The notes under the pieces are model-generated. The model was given only the letters and a program-made list of their open reading frames with translations, was not told the DNA's origin and did no database searches. Shown here one piece after another: positions 1 through 6,386 of a DNA stretch of 19,724 nucleotides (the stretch's first letter is position 1; each line of letters opens with the position of its first letter). Source of the stretch: Deinococcus sp. (GTDB lineage: Bacteria > Deinococcota > Deinococci > Deinococcales > Deinococcaceae); contig NZ_JANYGJ010000050.1 of assembly GCF_025362455.1 (NCBI RefSeq), positions 1-19,724 of the forward strand, in the 5' to 3' direction. A program made the position numbers and the translations under genes.

Positions 1-501
1 GCAAAACGTCCACCTTCTCCTGCATGGTGTTGCGGCCCAGCCGGGCCCGCATCGCCGGTGTCCACTCGGCGCTGTGGACCATCAGGCCGCGAACGGTTTC
101 CGGCCAGCGGGTCGGTTGATCGGCATAGATGTTGGCGGCCAGCTGCGCCGCGAGGGCCGTGGCGGCGCTGGTGTCGGTGAACTCGGTCAGGTGGGCCCGG
201 GTGACGTCGTGTCCGGTCGTCAGCAAGCTCAGGGCCGGTTCCCGCCAGGTCGCCACACCGTCCGAGAGCAGGTTGCCTCCCTCGAAGACGACGTCTGGCT
301 TCACCGGCCACTGCGGGTCCCAGGCGTACGACGTGCGGCTGCGGGGCGACAGGTCCCCCGGCGGGGCGTACGGCGTGAGTCCCGCGAGCGACGGCGTGAC
401 GGTACTCTTTTCGGTGTAGGCTCCCACCGTGAGGGCGTTCCAGGCTTGCGCCGGATTCTCGATCTGGCCCTCTATCCCCTGGTTGAGGAGAACGTAGTCG
501 A
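1..501 (-). pseudogene. C-terminal part of an IetS-like subtilisin (S8) protease, cut by the transposon
   Basis: The minus strand is open from the transposon edge to the window edge, with no stop, so the C-terminus lies outside. Translation gives a subtilase C-terminal half: an IENPAQAWNALTVGAYTE stretch, then KPDVVFEGGN, then TDTSAATALAAQLAA, which carries the nucleophile serine in a TSAA context, then WPETVRGLMVHSAEWT. This pattern matches large S8 proteases paired with an AAA ATPase in the IetAS type of plasmid-stability and phage-defence pair (family knowledge; the match is from memory). The usual Gly before TSAA is Asp here. The catalytic Asp and His regions lie upstream and are absent, so the product cannot be a working protease. 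The reading frame runs from the transposon's inverted repeat straight into the gene, showing the break is at the repeat. The subtilase call is firm; the IetS assignment is moderate. Confidence 0.72.
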
Positions 502-536
502 GGTATGGAAACGAAAAGCCGCTGAGCCGCCACTCT
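502..536 (+). repeat. Left terminal inverted repeat of the Tn3 element
   Basis: The 35 bases starting GGTATGGAAACGAAAAGCC and ending CCACTCT are the exact reverse complement of 4639-4673. Similarity continues inward: after a two-base mismatch both ends share TGAATCC (to position 545 here and 4630 on the right), so the conserved end is about 44 bp with two mismatches. A length near 38 bp and the inner GAAACGAAAA-like box are typical of Tn3-family ends. Confidence 0.95.
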
Positions 537-580
537 GGTGAATCCGTTCACAGCTCCGACATGTTCACCACTCGACCGGT

Positions 581-1534
581 CTACTGCCAGGCAATCTTCT
601 CGACTTCAGCCTGAAGATCCCGCTGGGTAGCGCGGGTGTAGCGGGCCGTCGTATCCAGCGAATCATGTCCCATGATCTGCGCCAGGCGGTGCAGGGGTAC
701 CTGTTGAGCCATGACGTAGCCGAAGCGGTGCCGCAGATCATGAGGGCTGATCACCAGCTTGGCGAGATGTGCGTACTTGCGGATCAGATGGTCGAGCGCC
801 CGCGTGGAGATCGGCCCGCGCTGTCGGTCGGATGGAAACACATACGAGGAGGTCGCCTGCACGCTCGGCAGATACCTGCCGAGCACCTCGCGGGCTGTGG
901 CGTTGAGCGGGACATCCCGCACCTTGTTGCCTTTACCGGTCACTGTCAGGTTCCCGCTGCGCTTGCTGAGGGTCAGGTCCCGGCGCTGGATTCGGCAGGT
1001 CTCAGCGGCCCGCAGGCCGGTATGAAGCATCAGTACGATGATCGTCACGTCTCGCAGGCCACCGTGTTGGTGGACACTGCGAACCAGGGCGTCCTCTTCC
1101 TGCTCGGTCAGCCCGCGTGGGGCGGCGGTTTCCAGGCGCACGAAGCGCACCGCTCGAGCGACGTTCCGAGGAGCAAGCCCGGCTTGCTCCGCCCAGGCAC
1201 AGAAGCGCTTGAGGCTGACCAGGGCGCGGTTGACGCTGGCGGGTTTCAAGTTCAGTGCCTGCTGGAGATGACTGCGGTAACGGGTGAGGAGCGGCGTCGT
1301 GAGCTGTTCAGGAGCGAAGTCGAGATCATCCGCGCTGCCCGACCACTGCGCTTCGCACCACGACGCGAAGTGGTTGAGATCGGCGAGGTACGCCCGGAGC
1401 GTGCTGGAGCTGAGATCCTCGACCTCCCGCAGGTGCTGCTCGAAGCGGGTGAGCACGGCGGCGGCCACGCTGGACAGTGGGTTGAGCTGCCGTCTGGATC
1501 CACTGGTTGAGCGCCTGGGTTTATTATCAGCCAT
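581..1534 (-). CDS. tnpI: Tyrosine site-specific recombinase (TnpI-type cointegrate resolvase)
   Basis: A 317-residue XerC/D-like integrase. The N-terminal SAM-like core-binding domain spans roughly residues 25-115 (LSSSTLRAYLADLNHF), and the catalytic domain roughly 140-310. All active-site residues are present: Arg175 (HTGLRAAE), Lys201 (GKGNKVRDVPL), His265 and Arg268 (SPHDLRHRFGY), His290 (IMGHDSLDTT) and the nucleophile Tyr299 (ARYT). The start ATG at 1534 has a GAGG about nine bases upstream. It is divergent from the transposase gene, with the candidate recombination site between the two starts, as expected for a recombinase that resolves Tn3 cointegrates and may also repress both promoters. 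A general Xer-like integrase role is the alternative, but position inside the inverted repeats argues for a transposon resolvase. Confidence 0.92.
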   Translation of the reverse strand: MADNKPRRSTSGSRRQLNPLSSVAAAVLTRFEQHLREVEDLSSSTLRAYLADLNHFASWCEAQWSGSADDLDFAPEQLTTPLLTRYRSHLQQALNLKPASVNRALVSLKRFCAWAEQAGLAPRNVARAVRFVRLETAAPRGLTEQEEDALVRSVHQHGGLRDVTIIVLMLHTGLRAAETCRIQRRDLTLSKRSGNLTVTGKGNKVRDVPLNATAREVLGRYLPSVQATSSYVFPSDRQRGPISTRALDHLIRKYAHLAKLVISPHDLRHRFGYVMAQQVPLHRLAQIMGHDSLDTTARYTRATQRDLQAEVEKIAWQ

Positions 1535-1604
1535 CAGAGGGCCTCGTTCCGTGGGGTATTACTGGACAAACAGATGGGGGTTCGGGGCATCTGTTGGCTG
1601 ATAA
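1524..1604. other. Candidate internal resolution site of the transposon
   Basis: The short region between the divergent genes holds nested inverted repeats. AACAGATG (1569-1576) and CATCTGTT (1588-1595) form a perfect 8-bp palindrome around an 11-bp G-rich centre, the layout of a tyrosine-recombinase core site with two arms. A further pair, TTATCAGCC (1524-1532) and GGCTGATAA (1596-1604), encloses it, and a third AACAG lies at 1603-1607. By analogy with the Tn4430 internal resolution site, the inner palindrome would be the crossover core and the outer copies accessory sites. The outer left copy covers the recombinase start region, so binding could also control that gene. Function is inferred from position and symmetry. 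Confidence 0.6.
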
Positions 1605-1631
1605 CAGGAATTCCTCGACCAGGAGCCCCCG

Positions 1632-4622
1632 GTGCCCACCCTGCATGAGACCGCCTATCCCCGGTTGAAGAGCCAGCTCAGCGAGAAGGAGTTGCGGGAA
1701 GTCTACACGCCCACTCAAGGTGAACTGGCGCTGACTGAACAGGTGGCGCGGGAACAGACGGCCAAAGTCGGCTTTCTGGTGCTGCTCAAGACCTTCCAGC
1801 GCCTCGGCTACTTCATCCTCCTGCGGGACGTCCCGACGGCCATCACCGACCAGGTGCTGCGTGCGCTCGGTTTGCTGCTGCTGCCCGCCCACCTGGGCGG
1901 GTACGACGAATCCGGCGCCCGCTTGCGGCACATCCGTCTGATTCGCCGTCACCTGGGCGTGCACGCCTTCGCCGCCGGGGGCCGCGAGCGGGTGGAACAG
2001 ATGCTCCGGACCCTGGCGCTCACCAAGCAGGATACCCGTGACCTGATCAACGGCGTGGTGGAGATGTTGGTCCGTGACCGCTTTGAGTTGCCCAGCTTCA
2101 CCTTTCTGGAGGCCGAAGCCGAGCGGGTCCGGGCCCAGGTCCACCGTGACCTGTTCAGTCGGGTCTTCACCTCGCTGGGCGAGGTGAGCCGCGAGCGCCT
2201 GAGCGCGTTGTTCACGCGGCCTGGACGCCACGCCGCCACCACCCAGTGGAACGACCTCAAACGTGAGCCTGGTCGCCCGACTCTTTCCAGAATGCGTGAC
2301 TGGCTGGCCCACCAGCAGTGGCTGGCGGGCCTCCAGCTCGGTGTAGACGTGGTGCGGACGCTGCCGGAAGCCAAGCTGCTGCATTTCGCGGAGGAAGCCG
2401 GAAGTCTGGACGCCGCCCGCATGCAGGCGCTGGAACCCCATAAACGCTTCACCCTGATGGCCTGCTTCCTGCATGTCCAGCACGCATCGGCACTCGACGA
2501 CCTGGCGGAGTTGTTCGTGCGCCGGATGGGCACCATCAACCGGGACGCCCAGGCGGCCTTCGAGCAGAGCCGGGAAGACTCGCAGGAGCGGGTCAACGCG
2601 CTGGTGTCCAGACTCAAGGAGGTGGCCGCCGCCTACCAACACGAGGGGACAGCAGGCCAGCGGTTGGCGGTGGTGGGACTCGCCCTTGGCGAGCCCGAGG
2701 GCGTCATCGACGCCTGCGAGGCTCACGAGGCGCTGCTATGCAGCAGCGCGGCCCCCTTCGTCTGGCGCGGCTACGCCAGTTCCCGCACGACAGTGCACTC
2801 ACTCTGCCGAGCGCTGGCGGTCACCACCACCAGCCAGGACGTCGCCGTGCAGCAGGCTCTTCAGTTCGTGCTGGAGACCGCTGCGTTGCGGCAAGACACC
2901 CTGATCCTGGTCGGTCCGAACCAGGTGCCAGGGTCGGAGACGCTCGACCTGTCGTGGATTCCGGATGGCTGGTGGCGGCTGGTCACCGGACAGGCCCGCC
3001 GTGACGGCGCGGTCAAGACCCTGAACCGCCACCATTTCGAAGCCTGCGTCATGACGCAGGTGCGCGAGGACCTCAAGAGTGGCGATCTGTGTGTGCCGGG
3101 CAGCCACGAGTACGCCGATTACCGCGACCAGCTCGTCAGCGACGAGATCTTCCAGGCCCGTGTACTGCCCTGGTGTGAGGCCTCCGGACTGCCCCGCAAC
3201 GGGGCGGCCTTCGTGTCCCGCGTGCGGGACTGGCTCCAGGGCGTGGCTCAGGCCACCGATGCCTCGTTCCCTGGGAACGAGGGACTGCGCATCGAGAAGG
3301 GGCAACCGGTCATCACCAAGATCAAAAAGAAGTTGCCCCACCCGCTGCTGAAGAATCTGGAAGTGGCCGTCAAAGCGAAGCTGGCCGGTCGGGACATCGC
3401 CATCCTGGACGCCTTCGTGGCGGCGGAGCGGGGGACGGGCATGACCCGTCCCTTCGGCCCACTCTCCGGCTTTGATTCCAGGCTCGTAGACGCCAGCACC
3501 CGCTATGTCACGGCCATCTTCTGTTACGGCTGCAATCTCGGGCCGAGCCAGACGGCGCGTTCCCTGGCCGGAACTGACCGCAAGCAGCTCGAATGGGTGA
3601 ACCGGCGGCACGTGACCGAGCAGACCCTCGACCAGGCAATCACCCAGGTGATCAACGCCTACGCCAAGCTGTCGCTGCCCGGTGTTTGGGGCACCGGGGA
3701 ACGCGTCTCAGCGGACGGCACCAAGTGGAACATCTACGAGGAGAACCTGCTGGCCGAGTATCACCTGCGCTACGGTGGGTACGGCGGCATCGGGTACTAT
3801 CACGTCTCTGACCGATACATCGCGCTCTACAGCCACTTCATCCCCTGCGGGGTCTACGAGGCACGGTACATTCTGGACGGCCTGCTGCGCAACGACAGCG
3901 ATCTTCAGCCCACCACCGTGCACGCCGACACCCACGGACAGAGCACGCCGGTCTTCGCCATCGCCTACCTCCTGGGCATCGACTTGATGCCCAGAATTCG
4001 CGACTGGAAGCACTTGGTGCTATATCGACCTGAAAAAACCGTCCAGTACGACCACATCGACGAACTGTTCGGGGAGGCGGTCAACTGGTCGCTGATCGAG
4101 GATCACTACGACGATCTGCTGCGGGTCTGCGTCAGCATCCAGGCTGGGCGCATCTTTCCCTCGACTATTCTCAAGCGGTTGGGCAGCGCCGGTCGCCGCC
4201 GTAACCGGCTCTATCTCGCGTTCCGTGAGCTGGGCCGTGCGGTCCGCACGGCTTTTCTGCTGCGCTACCTCGGCGAACCCGACCTCCGCGCCACCATTCA
4301 CGCCGCCGTGAACAAGAGTGAGCAGTTCAATGCCTTTCAGGACTGGATCGCGTTTGGTGGCGACGTGATCGCCACCAATGACCGGGATGAGCAGCGCAAA
4401 CGCATCAAGTACAACCATCTGGCGGCCAACTGCGTGATTTTCCACACCGCTTGCCTGCTGACCGAGGTGGTCAAGGAACTGCTCGCCGAAGGCCATGAGG
4501 TTCCACCCGAAGCGCTGGCGGGTATCAGTCCATACCTCACTGAGCACATCAACCGGCTGGGCGACTACACGCTGAACCTCGACCGTGTACTGGAGCCGGA
4601 TTACGACTTCAAACTGCCTTAA
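1632..4622 (+). CDS. tnpA: Tn3-family transposase TnpA
   Basis: A 996-residue protein, the normal length for Tn3-family transposases. It cuts and joins transposon ends in replicative transposition. The N-terminal half (about 1-170, SEKELREVYTPTQGELAL...) is the DUF4158 end-binding region. The C-terminal DDE_Tnp_Tn3 domain begins near 580 and contains the catalytic triad Asp695 (SADGTKWNIY), Asp766 (VHADTHGQST) and Glu897 (NKSEQFNAF). The start is GTG at 1632, chosen because AGGAG lies at 1621-1625, seven bases upstream; no in-frame ATG is better placed. The stop TAA lies just inside the right inverted repeat. No frameshift or missing catalytic residue is seen, so it should be functional. Confidence 0.95.
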   Translation: MPTLHETAYPRLKSQLSEKELREVYTPTQGELALTEQVAREQTAKVGFLVLLKTFQRLGYFILLRDVPTAITDQVLRALGLLLLPAHLGGYDESGARLRHIRLIRRHLGVHAFAAGGRERVEQMLRTLALTKQDTRDLINGVVEMLVRDRFELPSFTFLEAEAERVRAQVHRDLFSRVFTSLGEVSRERLSALFTRPGRHAATTQWNDLKREPGRPTLSRMRDWLAHQQWLAGLQLGVDVVRTLPEAKLLHFAEEAGSLDAARMQALEPHKRFTLMACFLHVQHASALDDLAELFVRRMGTINRDAQAAFEQSREDSQERVNALVSRLKEVAAAYQHEGTAGQRLAVVGLALGEPEGVIDACEAHEALLCSSAAPFVWRGYASSRTTVHSLCRALAVTTTSQDVAVQQALQFVLETAALRQDTLILVGPNQVPGSETLDLSWIPDGWWRLVTGQARRDGAVKTLNRHHFEACVMTQVREDLKSGDLCVPGSHEYADYRDQLVSDEIFQARVLPWCEASGLPRNGAAFVSRVRDWLQGVAQATDASFPGNEGLRIEKGQPVITKIKKKLPHPLLKNLEVAVKAKLAGRDIAILDAFVAAERGTGMTRPFGPLSGFDSRLVDASTRYVTAIFCYGCNLGPSQTARSLAGTDRKQLEWVNRRHVTEQTLDQAITQVINAYAKLSLPGVWGTGERVSADGTKWNIYEENLLAEYHLRYGGYGGIGYYHVSDRYIALYSHFIPCGVYEARYILDGLLRNDSDLQPTTVHADTHGQSTPVFAIAYLLGIDLMPRIRDWKHLVLYRPEKTVQYDHIDELFGEAVNWSLIEDHYDDLLRVCVSIQAGRIFPSTILKRLGSAGRRRNRLYLAFRELGRAVRTAFLLRYLGEPDLRATIHAAVNKSEQFNAFQDWIAFGGDVIATNDRDEQRKRIKYNHLAANCVIFHTACLLTEVVKELLAEGHEVPPEALAGISPYLTEHINRLGDYTLNLDRVLEPDYDFKLP

Positions 4623-4638
4623 GTTCACAGGATTCATA

Positions 4639-4673
4639 AGAGTGGCGGCTCAGCGGCTTTTCGTTTCCATACC
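4639..4673 (-). repeat. Right terminal inverted repeat of the Tn3 element
   Basis: Exact 35-bp reverse complement of 502-536. The outer tip can be extended to 4675 so that it reads GGGG on the minus strand, the canonical Tn3 tip. The right side adjoins the WYL fragment without a target duplication. Confidence 0.95.
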
Positions 4674-4675
4674 CC

Positions 4676-5317
4676 AAGTTGGGCCGGGGCCAGCCCAACG
4701 AGCCACGCGCCACCCTCAACGCCCTGGACGCGCTGGTGCTCGATTCACCCCCAAACCTGGCCGAGGCAGGCGCGGACGCCATCGTGCGTCTGTGTCTGGC
4801 GGCCAGCGCGGGTGAGCGGGTCCACCTGCGCTACGCCGCCCGGAACCGGCCACCCACCGAGCGCGACCTCGACCCCTACGCGGTGGTGCGCCACGGCGGA
4901 CGGTGGTTCGTGGTCGGACACTGCCACCTGCGCGGCCAGGTGCAGACCTTCCGGCTCGACCGGATTCTGGATGTCAGGGCGGCCCCCGGCATCTTCACGA
5001 AACCGCAAGGTTTCAGCGCGCTGGCCTTCTTGCAGAGCACCCTAGCCTTGACCCCGGCCCGCTTTGAGGTGCGGGTGCGCCTGGCGTTGCCGCTCGCCGA
5101 GGCCCGCGCCTGCCTCACACCGGCCCTGGCGGTGCTGGAACCGGACGGTGAGGCGGCCAGCCTGCTGCACTGCCGGGTCGAGCACCTGGACTGGTTCGCG
5201 GCCTGGCTGCTGGAGTTGGGCTGCCGCCTGAGCATCGAGTCGCCGCCCGAGCTGCGCGGCGCCTTCGCCGACCTGGCAACCCGCGCCAGTGCGCTGGCCA
5301 CCGAGGGCCGGGGTTAA
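4676..5317 (+). pseudogene. C-terminal part of a WYL-domain transcriptional regulator
   Basis: About 213 residues remain in frame from the transposon edge. They show a WYL ligand-sensing domain: ASAGERVHLRYAARNRPPTERDLDPYAVVRHGGRWFVVGHC, then QVQTFRLDRILDV, followed by a WCX-like C-terminal extension to about residue 210 that ends with ELRGAFADLATRA. WYL regulators normally start with a helix-turn-helix of roughly 60-80 residues and a linker; these are missing, so the remnant cannot bind DNA in the usual way. The frame upstream is open through the inverted repeat to a stop at 4637-4639. A TTG at 4679 could start translation but has no ribosome site. It ends only 14 bases from the convergent usp gene. 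WYL regulators are frequent in phage-defence loci, but this fragment alone does not show a defence role. Confidence 0.8.
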
Positions 5318-5331
5318 GGCGTCCGTGCAGC

Positions 5332-5802
5332 TTATGGCGTCTGGGCGGCGTCGGCGGCCACGCTGGGCTGCTGCACCAGCAACACAGGCACGTGAACCAG
5401 CCGCAACACCGCCTCAGCGACGCTGCCGAGAAACAGATGGGCCAGGCCGCTGCGCCCATGCGTGCTCATCACCACCAGTTTCGCTCCGCTGCGCTGCACT
5501 TCACGGGCGATCACCTGCTCGGTCTTGAGATCCCCGCACTGGACGCGCGACACCTCGGCGCGGGGGTAATCGAGTATCTGCTGGGCATCGACCAGAATGC
5601 GCTGACCCTCGGCGATGAGCTGGGCGTGCTCTGCCGGGGAATTGTAGGTGTAGGCGACGCCGTCAGTGGGCAGCAGAAAGCGGGGCACGATGTAGAGCAG
5701 CGTGAGTCGACTGTCGTAGGTGCGGGCCAGGTCGGCGGCGACAGGCAGCGCGAGCGTACTCAGGGCGCTTCCGTCGGTGGTCACCAGAATATGGTCGAAC
5801 AT
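5332..5802 (-). CDS. Universal stress protein (UspA family), copy 1
   Basis: A 156-residue single-domain Usp protein. It begins MFDHILVTTDGS, the first strand with the adenine-contacting Asp, and carries STHGRSGLAHLFLGSVAE near residues 118-135, the ATP-binding loop of the G-2x-G-9x-G(S/T) type with the first Gly replaced by Ser. ATP-binding Usp proteins modulate stress survival; the partner here is unknown. The start at 5802 is chosen because AAAGGAG lies eight bases upstream; longer frames upstream run through the neighbouring usp gene and are not real. It is clearly paralogous to the usp at 13342-13833 (shared TYNS, ILVDAQ/ILEQAR and loop segments). It is preceded by the direct-repeat site at 5845-5861. 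Confidence 0.93.
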   Translation of the reverse strand: MFDHILVTTDGSALSTLALPVAADLARTYDSRLTLLYIVPRFLLPTDGVAYTYNSPAEHAQLIAEGQRILVDAQQILDYPRAEVSRVQCGDLKTEQVIAREVQRSGAKLVVMSTHGRSGLAHLFLGSVAEAVLRLVHVPVLLVQQPSVAADAAQTP

Positions 5803-5844
5803 AAGATTCTCCTTTGAGGTTCGGCTTTTAAGGTGTGCCCGGCG

Positions 5845-5861
5845 CATTACCGCCTCGTTAC
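5845..5861 (-). promoter_or_regulatory. GTAACG-N5-GTAATG direct repeat upstream of usp copy 1
   Basis: On the minus strand GTAACG, five bases, GTAATG, then CGCCGGGCACA. The second half-site ends 42 bases before the usp start. It overlaps the stop codon of the upstream usp gene (the TAA lies in the second half-site). One of six matching sites; the downstream GGGCACA is shared with the site at 17645-17661. Confidence 0.6.
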
Positions 5862-6326
5862 GGCGCCGAGACCGTGCCTTACCGGGCACTCCTGCTCCAC
5901 GACAGCGCGCCAGCCACTCAGGGTCGCCGGATTCGGCGGCCTGCACGGCACCATCTGCACCGGAATACAGGCGCCGAGGAGCACGGCGCAGGCGACCTGG
6001 CCCCGGTGCCCAGCCCCCGGACAAAGCGGACCGGGCAGCCCCAGCACGATCAGCTCGGCGCGTTGCCTGGTGGCCACCTCCAGAATCACGGCGCCTACGC
6101 CTCCGGGCAGCAGTGTCTGAACCGGCACCACCAGGCATTCGGGCGGCTGGCGGGCCAAGGCACTGAGCTGGCGCAGCAGCGTGCGGGCTTTTTCCACGTC
6201 CTGATCTTCGGGAACGTGGAGCAGCGTGACCTGGCCACCGATGGCGCGGGCCAGATCAAAGGCGTGCTGGGCGACCTGGTGAGCACAGGCACTGAAATCG
6301 ACGGGGACGAGCATCTGACGCAGCAT
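5847..6326 (-). CDS. Universal stress protein-like, diverged ATP loop
   Basis: A 159-residue Usp-fold protein starting MLRQMLVPVDFSACAHQVAQ, with the usual strand-helix pattern and a first-strand Asp. The predicted ATP loop is GLPG, nine residues, then GQ, so glycine spacing is kept but the final Ser/Thr is Gln; nucleotide binding may be weakened or altered. It is clearly less similar to the two other Usp proteins in the window than they are to each other. The start at 6326 has GAGGAGG upstream. It lies 45 bases downstream of the BTAD regulator and 44 bases upstream of usp copy 1, both in the same direction, and has its own direct-repeat site at 6370-6386. Confidence 0.85.
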   Translation of the reverse strand: MLRQMLVPVDFSACAHQVAQHAFDLARAIGGQVTLLHVPEDQDVEKARTLLRQLSALARQPPECLVVPVQTLLPGGVGAVILEVATRQRAELIVLGLPGPLCPGAGHRGQVACAVLLGACIPVQMVPCRPPNPATLSGWRAVVEQECPVRHGLGAVTRR

Positions 6327-6369
6327 GGCCGGGGCCTCCTCGGTCCCGCTGAGCAGCTTGCCGCGCTGG

Positions 6370-6386
6370 CCTTACCGGCCCGTTAC
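6370..6386 (-). promoter_or_regulatory. GTAACG-N5-GTAAGG direct repeat upstream of the second usp
   Basis: Minus strand GTAACG, GGCCG, GTAAGG, matching the motif at five other promoters with one change in the last half-site. The distance to the usp start at 6326 is 43 bases. The stop codon of the BTAD regulator is the TAA inside the second half-site, so the regulator gene ends inside the site. Confidence 0.55.

Larger units (their letters stand above)
502..4673. mobile_element. Tn3-family transposon with TnpI-type tyrosine recombinase
   Basis: A unit of about 4.17 kb is bounded by 35-bp perfect inverted repeats and holds two divergent genes, a tyrosine recombinase (minus) and a Tn3-family DDE transposase (plus), with a palindromic candidate resolution site between them. 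This layout matches Tn3 elements of the Tn4430 type, where a tyrosine recombinase rather than a serine resolvase resolves cointegrates. The right end can be extended to 4675 to read GGGG, the usual Tn3 tip; the left tip reads GAGG from position 500. No 5-bp target duplication is seen: the bases before the left end (gtcga) and after the right end (ccaag) differ, also if the tips are shifted by two bases. There are no passenger genes. Both genes are full length, so the element may be active. Confidence 0.9.

Noticed and set aside
1..541. Plus-strand frame of 155 codons at the left edge
   Set aside because: It is antisense to the subtilase fragment and runs across the transposon boundary.
1527..2726. 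Minus-strand frame of 399 codons opposite the transposase N-terminus
   Set aside because: It lacks motifs and covers the transposon resolution region and transposase start, both explained by other features.
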